A stretch of 15,871 bases of DNA from Phycisphaerales bacterium UBA6054 (GTDB lineage: Bacteria; Planctomycetota; Phycisphaerae; Phycisphaerales; UBA1924), in NCBI GenBank assembly GCA_002429045.1, contig DIYM01000138.1, forward strand, positions 569-16,439. Direction: 5' to 3'. The translations under genes were made by a program, and so were the position numbers. Positions 1-6,798 of this stretch are shown one piece after another. Numbering within the stretch: the stretch's first letter is position 1; the number at the start of each line of letters is the position of its first letter. The notes beneath the pieces were generated by a model. It saw nothing but the letters and a program-made list of their open reading frames with translations, was not told where the DNA came from and ran no database searches.

Positions 1-386
1 AGCCGGTCGACGATGAGGCTGACGCGCCCGCTCGGGGCGTAGAAATCCAGCCGCCCGGACGCGACGACCCGGTGACCCTGGGTGGGCGGGGTGGCGAGCT
101 TCCTCGCGGCCGACGCGAACACGACCGCTGAAACGACCGCGCCCTCGTCCTTGAGCGAGAAGTACCAGTGCGTCCGCTGCGAGACCGACGACACCTCTCC
201 GACCACACGGACGCGTCCGGGCACGCCGGACTTGAGAGCGCTATCGATGCGGGCCGCCAGCTGTGTGATGGTCCAGGGCGCGTCCGGGCGCACAACCGGA
301 CCCGACGACTGTTCGTCGCCGGGCCCGGCTCTCTTGCCTCGCTTGATGCGGTCGGGGTCGAATGGCAGGCGTCCGGTCACGGACAC
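1..386 (-). CDS. xseA: Exodeoxyribonuclease VII large subunit, N-terminal part (runs off left edge)
   Basis: The frame reads leftward from a GTG and stays open to base 1, giving the first 128 residues. After a basic, poorly conserved leader (about 35 residues) comes the OB-fold nucleic-acid-binding domain of XseA: WTITQLAARIDSAL, then RVRVVGEVSSVSQ, then the hallmark HWYFSLKDEGAVVSAVVF, and a GHRVVASGRLDFYAPSGRVSLIV strand. XseA with XseB forms cytoplasmic exonuclease VII, which degrades single-stranded DNA in both directions in repair; the catalytic domain is beyond the window. A TAG stop at 390-392 limits the start to GTG 386 or GTG 380, and no ATG or strong Shine-Dalgarno separates them, so I chose the longer form. 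It starts 26 bases after the stop of the preceding gene, so co-transcription is likely. The family call is secure; the start is not. Confidence 0.86.
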   Translation of the reverse strand, partial: MSVTGRLPFDPDRIKRGKRAGPGDEQSSGPVVRPDAPWTITQLAARIDSALKSGVPGRVRVVGEVSSVSQRTHWYFSLKDEGAVVSAVVFASAARKLATPPTQGHRVVASGRLDFYAPSGRVSLIVDR

Positions 387-412
387 AGCCTATCGCCGGA
401 CCCGCTGGGAAG

Positions 413-1183
413 TCACTCGGAGGTCGCGACACGCTCTGTGTCGGCTCCCGCCCGGTTGCGGCGCTCGACCGAAGCGACCACGTCCGGCGCGGTGCCGAAG
501 GGCAGGGACACGCGGATCGGCTCGTCTCCGGAGAACAGGCCCGTTGCGATCGCGCGGCTGCGATCACGCTCCGCGCCGTCGCGGACTTCCTCGGTCGGGC
601 GCGTGCGGGGCGTGTCCGCGGGGGCTCGGAACCAGCCGGCGGGCTCGGGCAGCGCCGCTTCACCGCGCGTCGCGTCGCCGGCGTTGGGGTTGCGGAACGT
701 GCGGGTGCTGTAGTAGCCGTTGTCTCGGAGCCAGCCGACACGGGCCGACTCGAGGATGCGCATCAGGTCCTCGGTGCGTTCGATGCGGACCGGGTTGAAC
801 AACGCCCGGTCCGTGTCGAGGTTCGTCCCGTGGAACAACTGCCGCATCAGACCGACATCGCCGGCGGGGAGTTGCACGAACGGATCGATCGCGAAGACGG
901 CATCGAACGCGCGGACGAGGATCAGTTCGGGAGCGTCCTGCCCGCCCAGGCGCTCGCGATCGGAGCGGAGCTCGGTCCAGGTGGTCTGACCCTCATCGAC
1001 GGATCCGACGACCTCGGTGGGTTCGGCGCTGTCGCGGTAGCGGAGCTGATCCCGACGCAGGTCATGGGCGCCGTCGATCATCCCCGCGCGGATCTCGATG
1101 ATCTCGCCCGCGGTCCGGAACTGGTTGACGGGCGTCGGCCCCATCGCGATCGATGTCAATGCGAGAAGGGAGGCGGTCAGCAT
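413..1183 (-). CDS. Hypothetical exported protein, 256 aa
   Basis: I do not recognise this family. The ATG at 1183 is preceded by AGGAGA eight bases... upstream on the message (1191-1196), the best Shine-Dalgarno in the window, so I prefer it to an in-frame ATG at 1291. The N-terminus, MLTASLLALTSIAMG, is short and hydrophobic and could be a signal peptide, although it has no positive charge before the hydrophobic stretch. The rest is soluble-looking and mixed alpha/beta, with segments GEIIEIRAGMIDGAHDLRRD, ELILVRAFDAVFAIDPFV and DNGYYSTRTFRNPN. The last 80 residues are rich in Pro, Arg, Thr and acidic residues, probably disordered, ending in TERVATSE. There is no cysteine, no lipobox and no second membrane segment. 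A secreted or periplasmic protein is the best inference. It sits 26 bases ahead of xseA, which says nothing clear about function. Confidence 0.72.
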   Translation of the reverse strand: MLTASLLALTSIAMGPTPVNQFRTAGEIIEIRAGMIDGAHDLRRDQLRYRDSAEPTEVVGSVDEGQTTWTELRSDRERLGGQDAPELILVRAFDAVFAIDPFVQLPAGDVGLMRQLFHGTNLDTDRALFNPVRIERTEDLMRILESARVGWLRDNGYYSTRTFRNPNAGDATRGEAALPEPAGWFRAPADTPRTRPTEEVRDGAERDRSRAIATGLFSGDEPIRVSLPFGTAPDVVASVERRNRAGADTERVATSE

Positions 1184-1190
1184 CTTGCTT

Positions 1191-1196
1191 TCTCCT
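1191..1196 (-). promoter_or_regulatory. Ribosome binding site AGGAGA
   Basis: AGGAGA lies 7 bases before the ATG at 1183 on the minus strand. It is the strongest Shine-Dalgarno match in the window and fixes the start of the 256-residue exported protein, rejecting the longer frame from 1291, whose extra 36 residues look non-coding. Confidence 0.7.
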
Positions 1197-1293
1197 GTCT
1201 GAAGTTGTTGGAGGGGACTCCCTGCCGCGAATCCCGCGTCCTGCACTGCCCGTGCTGAATGGAATGTGCGGTTTGCGGGGCAAAATGCCAACG

Positions 1294-1310
1294 GTCATCC
1301 CGGAGATGAC
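1294..1310. repeat. Short perfect inverted repeat, possible operator or hairpin
   Basis: Two six-base arms, gtcatc and gatgac, flank a five-base spacer. The repeat lies three bases upstream of a TTGGCA that could be a -35 element for the leftward gene, which is where an operator would sit. The promoter itself is weak, and a chance repeat of this size is quite possible. Confidence 0.3.
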
Positions 1311-1429
1311 GGGCTTTCGTGTGGTAACGCGATCACGGGGCGGGCTCTCGGACCAACCAACGACCGAGAACCAGCGGCCGAGCCCCCGGAGCCGGGGACG
1401 CGTGCGAGAAGGGGCGTGAAGAGATCCCG

Positions 1430-1444
1430 GGCCGACAACCGGCC
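1430..1444 (-). terminator. Candidate hairpin terminator after the transporter/glycosyltransferase operon
   Basis: Immediately after the glycosyltransferase stop codon the minus strand reads GGCCG-GTTGT-CGGCC, a five-base-pair GC stem with a five-base loop. It is followed by CGGGATCTCTTC and not by a clean U tract, so it is at best a weak or Rho-assisted terminator. Confidence 0.3.
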
Positions 1445-2539
1445 TCAACCGTGGGCCGACATCGCGATCGAGTCGGATCCGATGAGCCATGCGTATGCGT
1501 CGACCAGCGACGCGATGTGCGTGGAGGCGCGGCGTGACTGGCGGATGTGCTCGCGGGCGCTCAGGCCCAACGCGACGGACACATCGCGGTCACGCAGCGA
1601 CGATTCGAGCGCGTCGTGCCAGCCGGAGACCGTGAGGCTGCCCGGTGTCAACGCCGTCACACCCGGCACGATCGCCGAAACCAGCGGGTCAGGTGCCGCG
1701 AGAACGATCAGACCGCTGGCCATCGCATCGAGCAGGATCGTGCGTTGCTCGTGACGCGCGTCGGGGTAGATCACGATGTCGGACCGGAGGACGAGATCGC
1801 GCCGGTCTTCGAGCCGATCGATCAGGGTCACACGGTCCAGGACGTTCGCCTTGTCGGCCATCTTCCACAAGCCCGCCCGGCGCACCGACTCGGACGCGAC
1901 GAACATCATCAGATCCGGAGATTCTCGGATGACCTGGACGGCGCCGGCGAACGCGGCCCGGCTCTGCTCAAGATCGCGCCCCGAACTGAGAAACACCGCC
2001 GTGGGGGCAAAGCCCTCCCGCAGGACCTCGGTCGCCCGCGGCGGGGCGATCGCGCCCCAGGGCGTCAGCCTGCTGGTCATCCCGTGCTCCCCCGAACCGA
2101 GCGCCTGCTCGATCGGGCGGTCCGGCGCAAAGCACGACACCACGAGCCCGGGCGGATGCCGCAGCGAAGAGACCCGGTCCACCAGCCCGCCCCGCCAGAC
2201 CTCGTACGCGAGCGCCGCGCCGAAGATCTCGGCGAGCGTCGCGGCCATCGCCCAGCATGCGCCGCCGAACGCGTGCACGACATCAACGATCCCATCGCGC
2301 GGCGCGCCCTCGCCCGCGATCGCTTCGGCGACCTGCTCGGCACGGATGCGCTGCGTGAAGACCAGGCCCCGGTCCGAGTACAGCACCGGCTCCGTCATCA
2401 ACGAGAAGGTGGCGCCGGTGCGCCTCGGGATCGCGACGGAAACCCGCACACCCTCCCCGGTCAGCCCGGCGGCGATGCGCTCCAGCAGCGCACGCTCGTG
2501 CTCGGCGAAGGGGGCATCGGCTAGCAGCAGGACGTGCAT
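1445..2539 (-). CDS. Glycosyltransferase, GT-B fold, family 1/4-like
   Basis: 364 residues. The N-terminal half looks like the acceptor-side Rossmann domain: MHVLLLADAPFAEHERALLERIAAGLTGEGVRVSVAIPRR, then VDVVHAFGGACWAMAATLAEIFGAALAYEVW (residues 85-115). The C-terminal half has AVFLSSGRDLEQSRAAFAGAVQVI (181-204), DRVTLIDRLED and the donor-binding region DIVIYPDARHEQRTILLDAMASGLIVLAAPDPLVSAIVPG (254-293). The latter matches the E-x7-E region of GT4 enzymes, with Glu264 kept and the second Glu replaced by Asp271. It has no signal peptide or membrane helix, so it is presumably cytoplasmic; sugar and acceptor are unknown. The start is the ATG two bases after the ATPase stop (TGA-CC-ATG), with no Shine-Dalgarno, implying translational coupling. 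A longer frame from 2746 lies inside the ATPase gene and reads as Arg/Gly-rich nonsense. The enzyme class is likely; a degenerate or non-catalytic member is possible. Confidence 0.7.
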   Translation of the reverse strand: MHVLLLADAPFAEHERALLERIAAGLTGEGVRVSVAIPRRTGATFSLMTEPVLYSDRGLVFTQRIRAEQVAEAIAGEGAPRDGIVDVVHAFGGACWAMAATLAEIFGAALAYEVWRGGLVDRVSSLRHPPGLVVSCFAPDRPIEQALGSGEHGMTSRLTPWGAIAPPRATEVLREGFAPTAVFLSSGRDLEQSRAAFAGAVQVIRESPDLMMFVASESVRRAGLWKMADKANVLDRVTLIDRLEDRRDLVLRSDIVIYPDARHEQRTILLDAMASGLIVLAAPDPLVSAIVPGVTALTPGSLTVSGWHDALESSLRDRDVSVALGLSAREHIRQSRRASTHIASLVDAYAWLIGSDSIAMSAHG

Positions 2540-2541
2540 GG

Positions 2542-3705
2542 TCAGCCGACCGGCTGATCGCCGCGGTGTTCGCCGTGCTCGGCGACCCGGAAGTCGAGTT
2601 CCGGAGGGGGCGAGGAGTCGTCCTTGAGCGCCTCGGTTCGCCAGACGCCCACCCAGTGCCCGGGCTTGACGAGCTTGAGCGTGTAGTCGCCCGCCGGGCC
2701 CGGCTTGGAGGCCAAGTCCGCGGGCGCGTCGTTCCAGGGCCACCACGGGGTCACGCCCTGGTCTGCGCCGGGCAGCTTCTTGAACTGCTCGGGGTCTTCC
2801 ACAACCTCCTTGATGGTGACGAGCCGGTCGTGGCGCTCGTGGATCTTGGGGATGCTCTCAAGCAGCCCTCGCGTGTACGGGTGCATCGGGTTATCGAAGA
2901 GCTCGTAGACGTTCGCGAACTCGACCACGCGGCCCGCGTACATCACGCACACCACATCGGCGTTCTCGGCGACCACACCGAGGTCGTGCGTGATCAGCAT
3001 CACCGCCATGTCGCGCGTCGCCTTGAGCTCCTTGAGCAGTTCGAGGATCTGGGCCTGGATCGTCACATCGAGCGCCGTGGTGGGCTCGTCGGCCAGCAGC
3101 AGGCGGGGCTGGCACGCGAGGGCCATCGCGATCATGACACGCTGACGCATGCCCCCGGAGAACTGATGCGGGTACGCCTTGAGGCGCCCGACCGGGTCTG
3201 GGATGCCCACGTCGGTCATCGCCTTGACGGCGATGTCCTGGGCTTCTTTGGGCGTCACGTCCTGATGCAGCAGGATCGCTTCGAGGATCTGATCGCCCAC
3301 GGTGTAGACCGGGTTGAGGCTGGTCATCGGCTCCTGGAAGATCATCGCGATCTCGTTGCCGCGGATCTGACGCATCTCGGACTCGGAGAGTTCGAGCAGG
3401 TTGACAACCTGCCCCCCGCGGTCGGCTGGGAGACGGAAGAGAATCTCGCCCCGATCGAAGCGCCCGGGGGGGCGGGGGACGAGTTGCATCGACGACATCG
3501 CGGTGACCGACTTCCCGCAGCCCGACTCGCCGACGACGGCAAGAGTCTGGCGGGGGTACAGGGTCATCCGGACTCCGTCGACGGCCTGGATGCGCGGGCC
3601 CGAACCGTTGTCGAAGGACACCGCCAGGTCCTTGACCTGCATGATGGGCTGCGTCGCGGTGGAGGCGCCGGCCTGGGACGGATCGGTCATGGTCGCTTCG
3701 GTCAT
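2542..3705 (-). CDS. Peptide ABC transporter ATP-binding protein, OppD/DppD-like
   Basis: 387 residues with a complete nucleotide-binding domain: Walker A GESGCGKS (59-66), Q-loop with Gln124 in IFQEPMTSLNP, signature FSGGMRQR (182-189), Walker B LLLADEP with Glu207, and His240 in LITHDLG. HPYTRGLLESIP (275-286) is the oligopeptide-transporter C-terminal motif, so the family is oligo/dipeptide import. OppD hydrolyses ATP on the cytoplasmic face of the permease pair. Unlike typical OppD/DppD, the tail has no LPGCPFxPRC cysteine cluster: it reads LPGADQGVTPWWPWNDAP and a stretch YTLKLVKPGHWVGVW, and the whole protein has only three cysteines, none there. The ATG at 3705 has GAGGA eight bases before it and begins 16 bases after the upstream permease stop. 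A start at 3690 or 3753 is less likely. No OppF-type second ATPase is in the window, so it may act as a homodimer. Confidence 0.93.
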   Translation of the reverse strand: MTEATMTDPSQAGASTATQPIMQVKDLAVSFDNGSGPRIQAVDGVRMTLYPRQTLAVVGESGCGKSVTAMSSMQLVPRPPGRFDRGEILFRLPADRGGQVVNLLELSESEMRQIRGNEIAMIFQEPMTSLNPVYTVGDQILEAILLHQDVTPKEAQDIAVKAMTDVGIPDPVGRLKAYPHQFSGGMRQRVMIAMALACQPRLLLADEPTTALDVTIQAQILELLKELKATRDMAVMLITHDLGVVAENADVVCVMYAGRVVEFANVYELFDNPMHPYTRGLLESIPKIHERHDRLVTIKEVVEDPEQFKKLPGADQGVTPWWPWNDAPADLASKPGPAGDYTLKLVKPGHWVGVWRTEALKDDSSPPPELDFRVAEHGEHRGDQPVG

Positions 3706-3713
3706 GTTCGGCG

Positions 3714-3718
3714 TCCTC
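3714..3718 (-). promoter_or_regulatory. Ribosome binding site GAGGA for the ATPase
   Basis: GAGGA lies eight bases upstream of the ATG at 3705, in the short gap after the preceding permease stop. It decides between several possible Met starts for the ATPase. Confidence 0.6.
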
Positions 3719-3721
3719 GCG

Positions 3722-5230
3722 TCAGACGCGGGCCTTCTTGAGCTTGGGGTCAATGGCGTCGCGGAACGCTTCGCCGATGAGGTTGTACGAGAGCACGGTG
3801 AGGAAGATCGCCAGCCCCGGGAAGATCGCTAGCCACCATTTCACATCGCCCACCTGGTTGGTCGCCTCGGAGAGCAGCCTGCCCCAACTCGCCTGGTTGG
3901 CCGGACCGAGCCCGAGGAAGCTGAGGATCGCCTCGGCGAGGATCGCCGCCGCGATCGCGAACGAGGCATCCACCAGAACCGGTGTCACCCCGTTGGGCAG
4001 CATGTGCTTGAACAGGATCGAACGGAGCGGGAGCCCGACGGCCCGGGCGGACTGGACGAAGTCCTGGCCGCGCAGCTTGTAGAACTCGGCGCGCACGAAC
4101 CGCGCCGAGCCGGTCCACGAGACGCACCCGATGATCGCCATCATCACGTAGGTGTTCCGCGGGAGCACGGCCGCCGCGACGATCAGCAGGAACAGCACCG
4201 GGATCGCCATGAAGATCTCGACGACCCGGTACAACAGCAGATCCACCCAGCCCCCGAAGTATCCCATCAGCGCACCGAGGGTCACTCCGATCACGACCGA
4301 GATCGCCGTGGACACCAGCCCGATCGAGATAGACAGTCGGCACGCGTGGAGCATCTGGCTGAGCACGTCCTGACCCAGCGAATCGGTGCCCAGCAGGAAC
4401 CGGTCTTCCGATCCCGCGAGCCGTTCGGCCTCCCGCTCCCCCACCGCCTCGGCGAGCGTGCCGAAGGGCTGCTGGAGGTCGCGGTCGGTCGCGCCTTCCT
4501 GGGGCGAGAACGGGATCAGCGTGTGCACCGCGCTGATCTGCCCCGATGCCTCACGCTGGCGGTAGTCGAACTGCCCGAGCGGCTCAGTCCAGGTCGCCAC
4601 GATCACCACGCCGGTCACCAGCCCGACGGCCCCCGCCGCCGCGATCTGCGACACCACCCGACGGAACGGGAGCAGCCAGAACACCAAGGCCCCGGAGACC
4701 AGGCACACCAGCGACGCGACCAGCGCCGGGAACGACGGGGACTGCTCGGCCGACCGCATCCAGTCGGAGACATCCCGCCCGGTGAACACGTCCCGGACGA
4801 TGGTCGAGACGATGACCGTCAGCCCGGACTGGACGGCGAGCAGGACGGCCGCAACAAGCCTGTCTCCCCGCCCCATCTTGAAGGGCGCGAGCACCCAGGG
4901 GAACACCGCGATCGCCCCGAGGAGGAGCATCACATCGGTCGCGGTGAGCTGCGCGATGAGCGGGTACGAGGTCGAGACCACCCCCCCGCTCTCGTCGAGT
5001 TGGCGGGCGATCAGCGGGTACCCGCTGGCGATGAACGGCGAGAAGACCGCGAAGAACGCGACCATCGAGATCCAGGAGATCCCGAAGATCGCCCCTGGAC
5101 GCTTGATGACACTCTCCCACGCCTCTCCCCAGAACCCCTTGGTGGGCCTGTGACCGATCCCCTGCGCCAGTTGCACGCCTGTGACCGACTCGAGCGTCTG
5201 CGTCCGTGTTGTTTCGGTTTGCTGGCTCAT
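3722..5230 (-). CDS. Peptide ABC transporter permease, OppC-like, with extra membrane segments (second OppC)
   Basis: 502 residues against about 300 for usual OppC/DppC. A cytoplasmic N-terminus leads to TM1 (about 46-67). The OppC hallmark LLGTDSLGQDVL (279-290) is followed by the BPD_transp_1 core, helices near 300-324, 330-355 and 361-376, then the ATPase-contacting EAA loop QSARAVGLPLRSILFKHMLPN (393-413), and helices near 417-440 and 465-484, ending DAIDPKLKKA. Between TM1 and the hallmark lies a region of about 200 residues holding roughly four further hydrophobic stretches (about 99-115, 125-146, 168-187, 192-213), which ordinary OppC lacks. It forms half of the inner-membrane channel with an OppB-type partner. 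Its ATG overlaps the OppB stop (TGATG), so the two are translationally coupled and very probably pair. Confidence 0.92.
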   Translation of the reverse strand: MSQQTETTRTQTLESVTGVQLAQGIGHRPTKGFWGEAWESVIKRPGAIFGISWISMVAFFAVFSPFIASGYPLIARQLDESGGVVSTSYPLIAQLTATDVMLLLGAIAVFPWVLAPFKMGRGDRLVAAVLLAVQSGLTVIVSTIVRDVFTGRDVSDWMRSAEQSPSFPALVASLVCLVSGALVFWLLPFRRVVSQIAAAGAVGLVTGVVIVATWTEPLGQFDYRQREASGQISAVHTLIPFSPQEGATDRDLQQPFGTLAEAVGEREAERLAGSEDRFLLGTDSLGQDVLSQMLHACRLSISIGLVSTAISVVIGVTLGALMGYFGGWVDLLLYRVVEIFMAIPVLFLLIVAAAVLPRNTYVMMAIIGCVSWTGSARFVRAEFYKLRGQDFVQSARAVGLPLRSILFKHMLPNGVTPVLVDASFAIAAAILAEAILSFLGLGPANQASWGRLLSEATNQVGDVKWWLAIFPGLAIFLTVLSYNLIGEAFRDAIDPKLKKARV

Positions 5231-6777
5231 CAGTCGTAGGACACCCGCGGATCGGCAAGAGCGTAGAGAACGTCGGCGAGCAGCAACGCCAGCATGTTGA
5301 CCAGACCGATGATCAACGCGTTCGCGAGCAGGACCTCCCGGTCCCGCAGGAAGATCGCCTCGATCACCAGGTTCCCCATGCCCGGGACGCTGAAGACACG
5401 CTCGACCACAACCGAGCCTCCCAGCATGGCCGGGAAGATCGACACGAACATCGTGATGATCGGCAGCAGCGAGTTGCGGAACACGTGGCGCAGAACGATG
5501 TCACGCGAGCGGACGCCCTTGGCCTTGGCGGTCCGCACATAGTCCGCGTTGAAGTTGTCGAGCATCGCCGCCCGCGTCTGCTTGGACAGCACCGCGAACC
5601 CCGCGTAGACCAGAGCGGCGACCGGGAGGCACATGTGCCACAGCGTGTCGAGCACGAAACCACGCACGAACGTGCCGTCGGGCGCGGTGCTGGGCAACCA
5701 CGTCATCCCCTCACCCTCGATGCTGTTGAGCCCCGTCACGGGGAACCAACCCAGCCCGGTCTCTTTGTTGGCCAGGAATCCGAGCATCAGCACGCACGCC
5801 CAGACGATCGGGATCGACCAGAGCGCGACGTACAGCCCGCCCGAGAGCACATCGAAAAGCCCCCCCCGCCTGGTCGCCGCGAGCATGCCCGAAGGCACGG
5901 CGATGAAGTAGATGATCGGGATCGCCATCAGGTTCAGCAGCAGCGTGTTCGGCAGGGCATCGGTGATCAGCGTCAGCACCGGACGCCCGCGGGCGAACGA
6001 CATACCCAGATCGGGCGCGGCCAAGGAGAGCGTGTTCGGGAGGATGGGCACGCCCGCCGGCGGGAACGGGCGCGCATCGAACACCGCCTTCAGTTCGCGC
6101 CGACCCTCGATCGCGTCGGCGTACCGGGCGATCGCATCGTCGAATGCCGCCTCGGCGATCGGGCCCTGCTCGGCGTCGTCGAGGACGGCCCGGACCGCCG
6201 AGCCAGGCGTGCCGGGCTTCATCGTCCCGTCGCGGTTCACGTGCCGGTCCAGCCCGATGGCCCGGAGCGCTTCGCCGACCGTCTGCTCGTACCCCGCCCG
6301 GGCGAGCACGTACTCGGCACGCACGCGGGTATAGCCCTGCGACGCACGGCGGTACGCGCGGGACTTGTCTTCGCCGGTCGCGCCGGGGTCGAACGCGAAC
6401 GCGGTCTCCGCCTGCTCGACCTCGGGCAGCGCCCCCCCGAACTCGCGCCAGTGCATCGGCGGGTCGATCGGACGCGGCGAGCGGATCACCTCGCCCGTCG
6501 GAGACACGAGGTCACGCCGCCCGAACTTGACCGGGCTGACCCGCCCGAGCCAGCGGACGTACTGGACCACGATGGGGGCATCCAGCCCGTAGCGGTCTTC
6601 GAGGTACGCCTGCTGCTGGGCCTTGCTGGTGCCGGCCTCCATCTGGCCGCCCCCGGACACGTTGAGCGCCGCCCCGATGCCCCCCGGGGAGGCCGCGATC
6701 AGGACGAATACCAGCAGCGTCATCCCGATGAGCGTCGGGACCATCAGCAGCAGTCTTCGGAGGATATAGGTGCCCAT
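5230..6777 (-). CDS. Peptide ABC transporter permease, OppB-like, with large periplasmic insertion
   Basis: 515 residues; OppB/DppB are usually about 300-340. TM1 with the classic start MGTYILRRLLLMVPTLIGMTLLVFVL (1-26) is followed by YGLDAPIVVQYVRWLG (63-78), the usual OppB segment. An insertion of about 170 residues (about 80-253) follows before DLGMSFARGRPVLTLITDALPNTLLL. It is charged, probably helical, with an Ala/Arg/Glu-rich stretch around 140-225; by OppB topology it faces the periplasm. The core then has GLGWFPVTG, the EAA loop RTAKAKGVRSRDIVLRHVFRNSLLP (415-439), GGSVVVERVFSVPGMGNLV and the standard C-terminus LADPRVSYD. The start ATG is 21 bases after the binding-protein stop, with only a weak AGG upstream. 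The stop shares a base with the next start. The channel function is secure; the substrate is inferred as peptide from the family. Confidence 0.93.
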   Translation of the reverse strand: MGTYILRRLLLMVPTLIGMTLLVFVLIAASPGGIGAALNVSGGGQMEAGTSKAQQQAYLEDRYGLDAPIVVQYVRWLGRVSPVKFGRRDLVSPTGEVIRSPRPIDPPMHWREFGGALPEVEQAETAFAFDPGATGEDKSRAYRRASQGYTRVRAEYVLARAGYEQTVGEALRAIGLDRHVNRDGTMKPGTPGSAVRAVLDDAEQGPIAEAAFDDAIARYADAIEGRRELKAVFDARPFPPAGVPILPNTLSLAAPDLGMSFARGRPVLTLITDALPNTLLLNLMAIPIIYFIAVPSGMLAATRRGGLFDVLSGGLYVALWSIPIVWACVLMLGFLANKETGLGWFPVTGLNSIEGEGMTWLPSTAPDGTFVRGFVLDTLWHMCLPVAALVYAGFAVLSKQTRAAMLDNFNADYVRTAKAKGVRSRDIVLRHVFRNSLLPIITMFVSIFPAMLGGSVVVERVFSVPGMGNLVIEAIFLRDREVLLANALIIGLVNMLALLLADVLYALADPRVSYD

Positions 6778-6798
6778 GCGGTGTGTGCCTCGCTCCGG

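Larger units (their letters stand above)
1184..1444. other. Intergenic region between glycosyltransferase and exported protein
   Basis: This 261-base gap contains no convincing gene. It is the most likely place for the promoter of the exported protein and xseA. On the minus strand a TTGGCA (1286-1291) could be a -35 element, but the best hexamer 17 bases downstream is only CACATT, so no promoter is called. Three inverted repeats occur: 1430-1444 directly after the glycosyltransferase stop, ccccgg-ag-ccgggg at 1384-1397, and gtcatc-N5-gatgac at 1294-1310. Confidence 0.6.

Noticed and set aside
1062..1490. Minus-strand frame covering the intergenic gap
   Set aside because: Arg/Pro-rich, overlaps two better-supported genes in another frame, and has no ribosome binding site.
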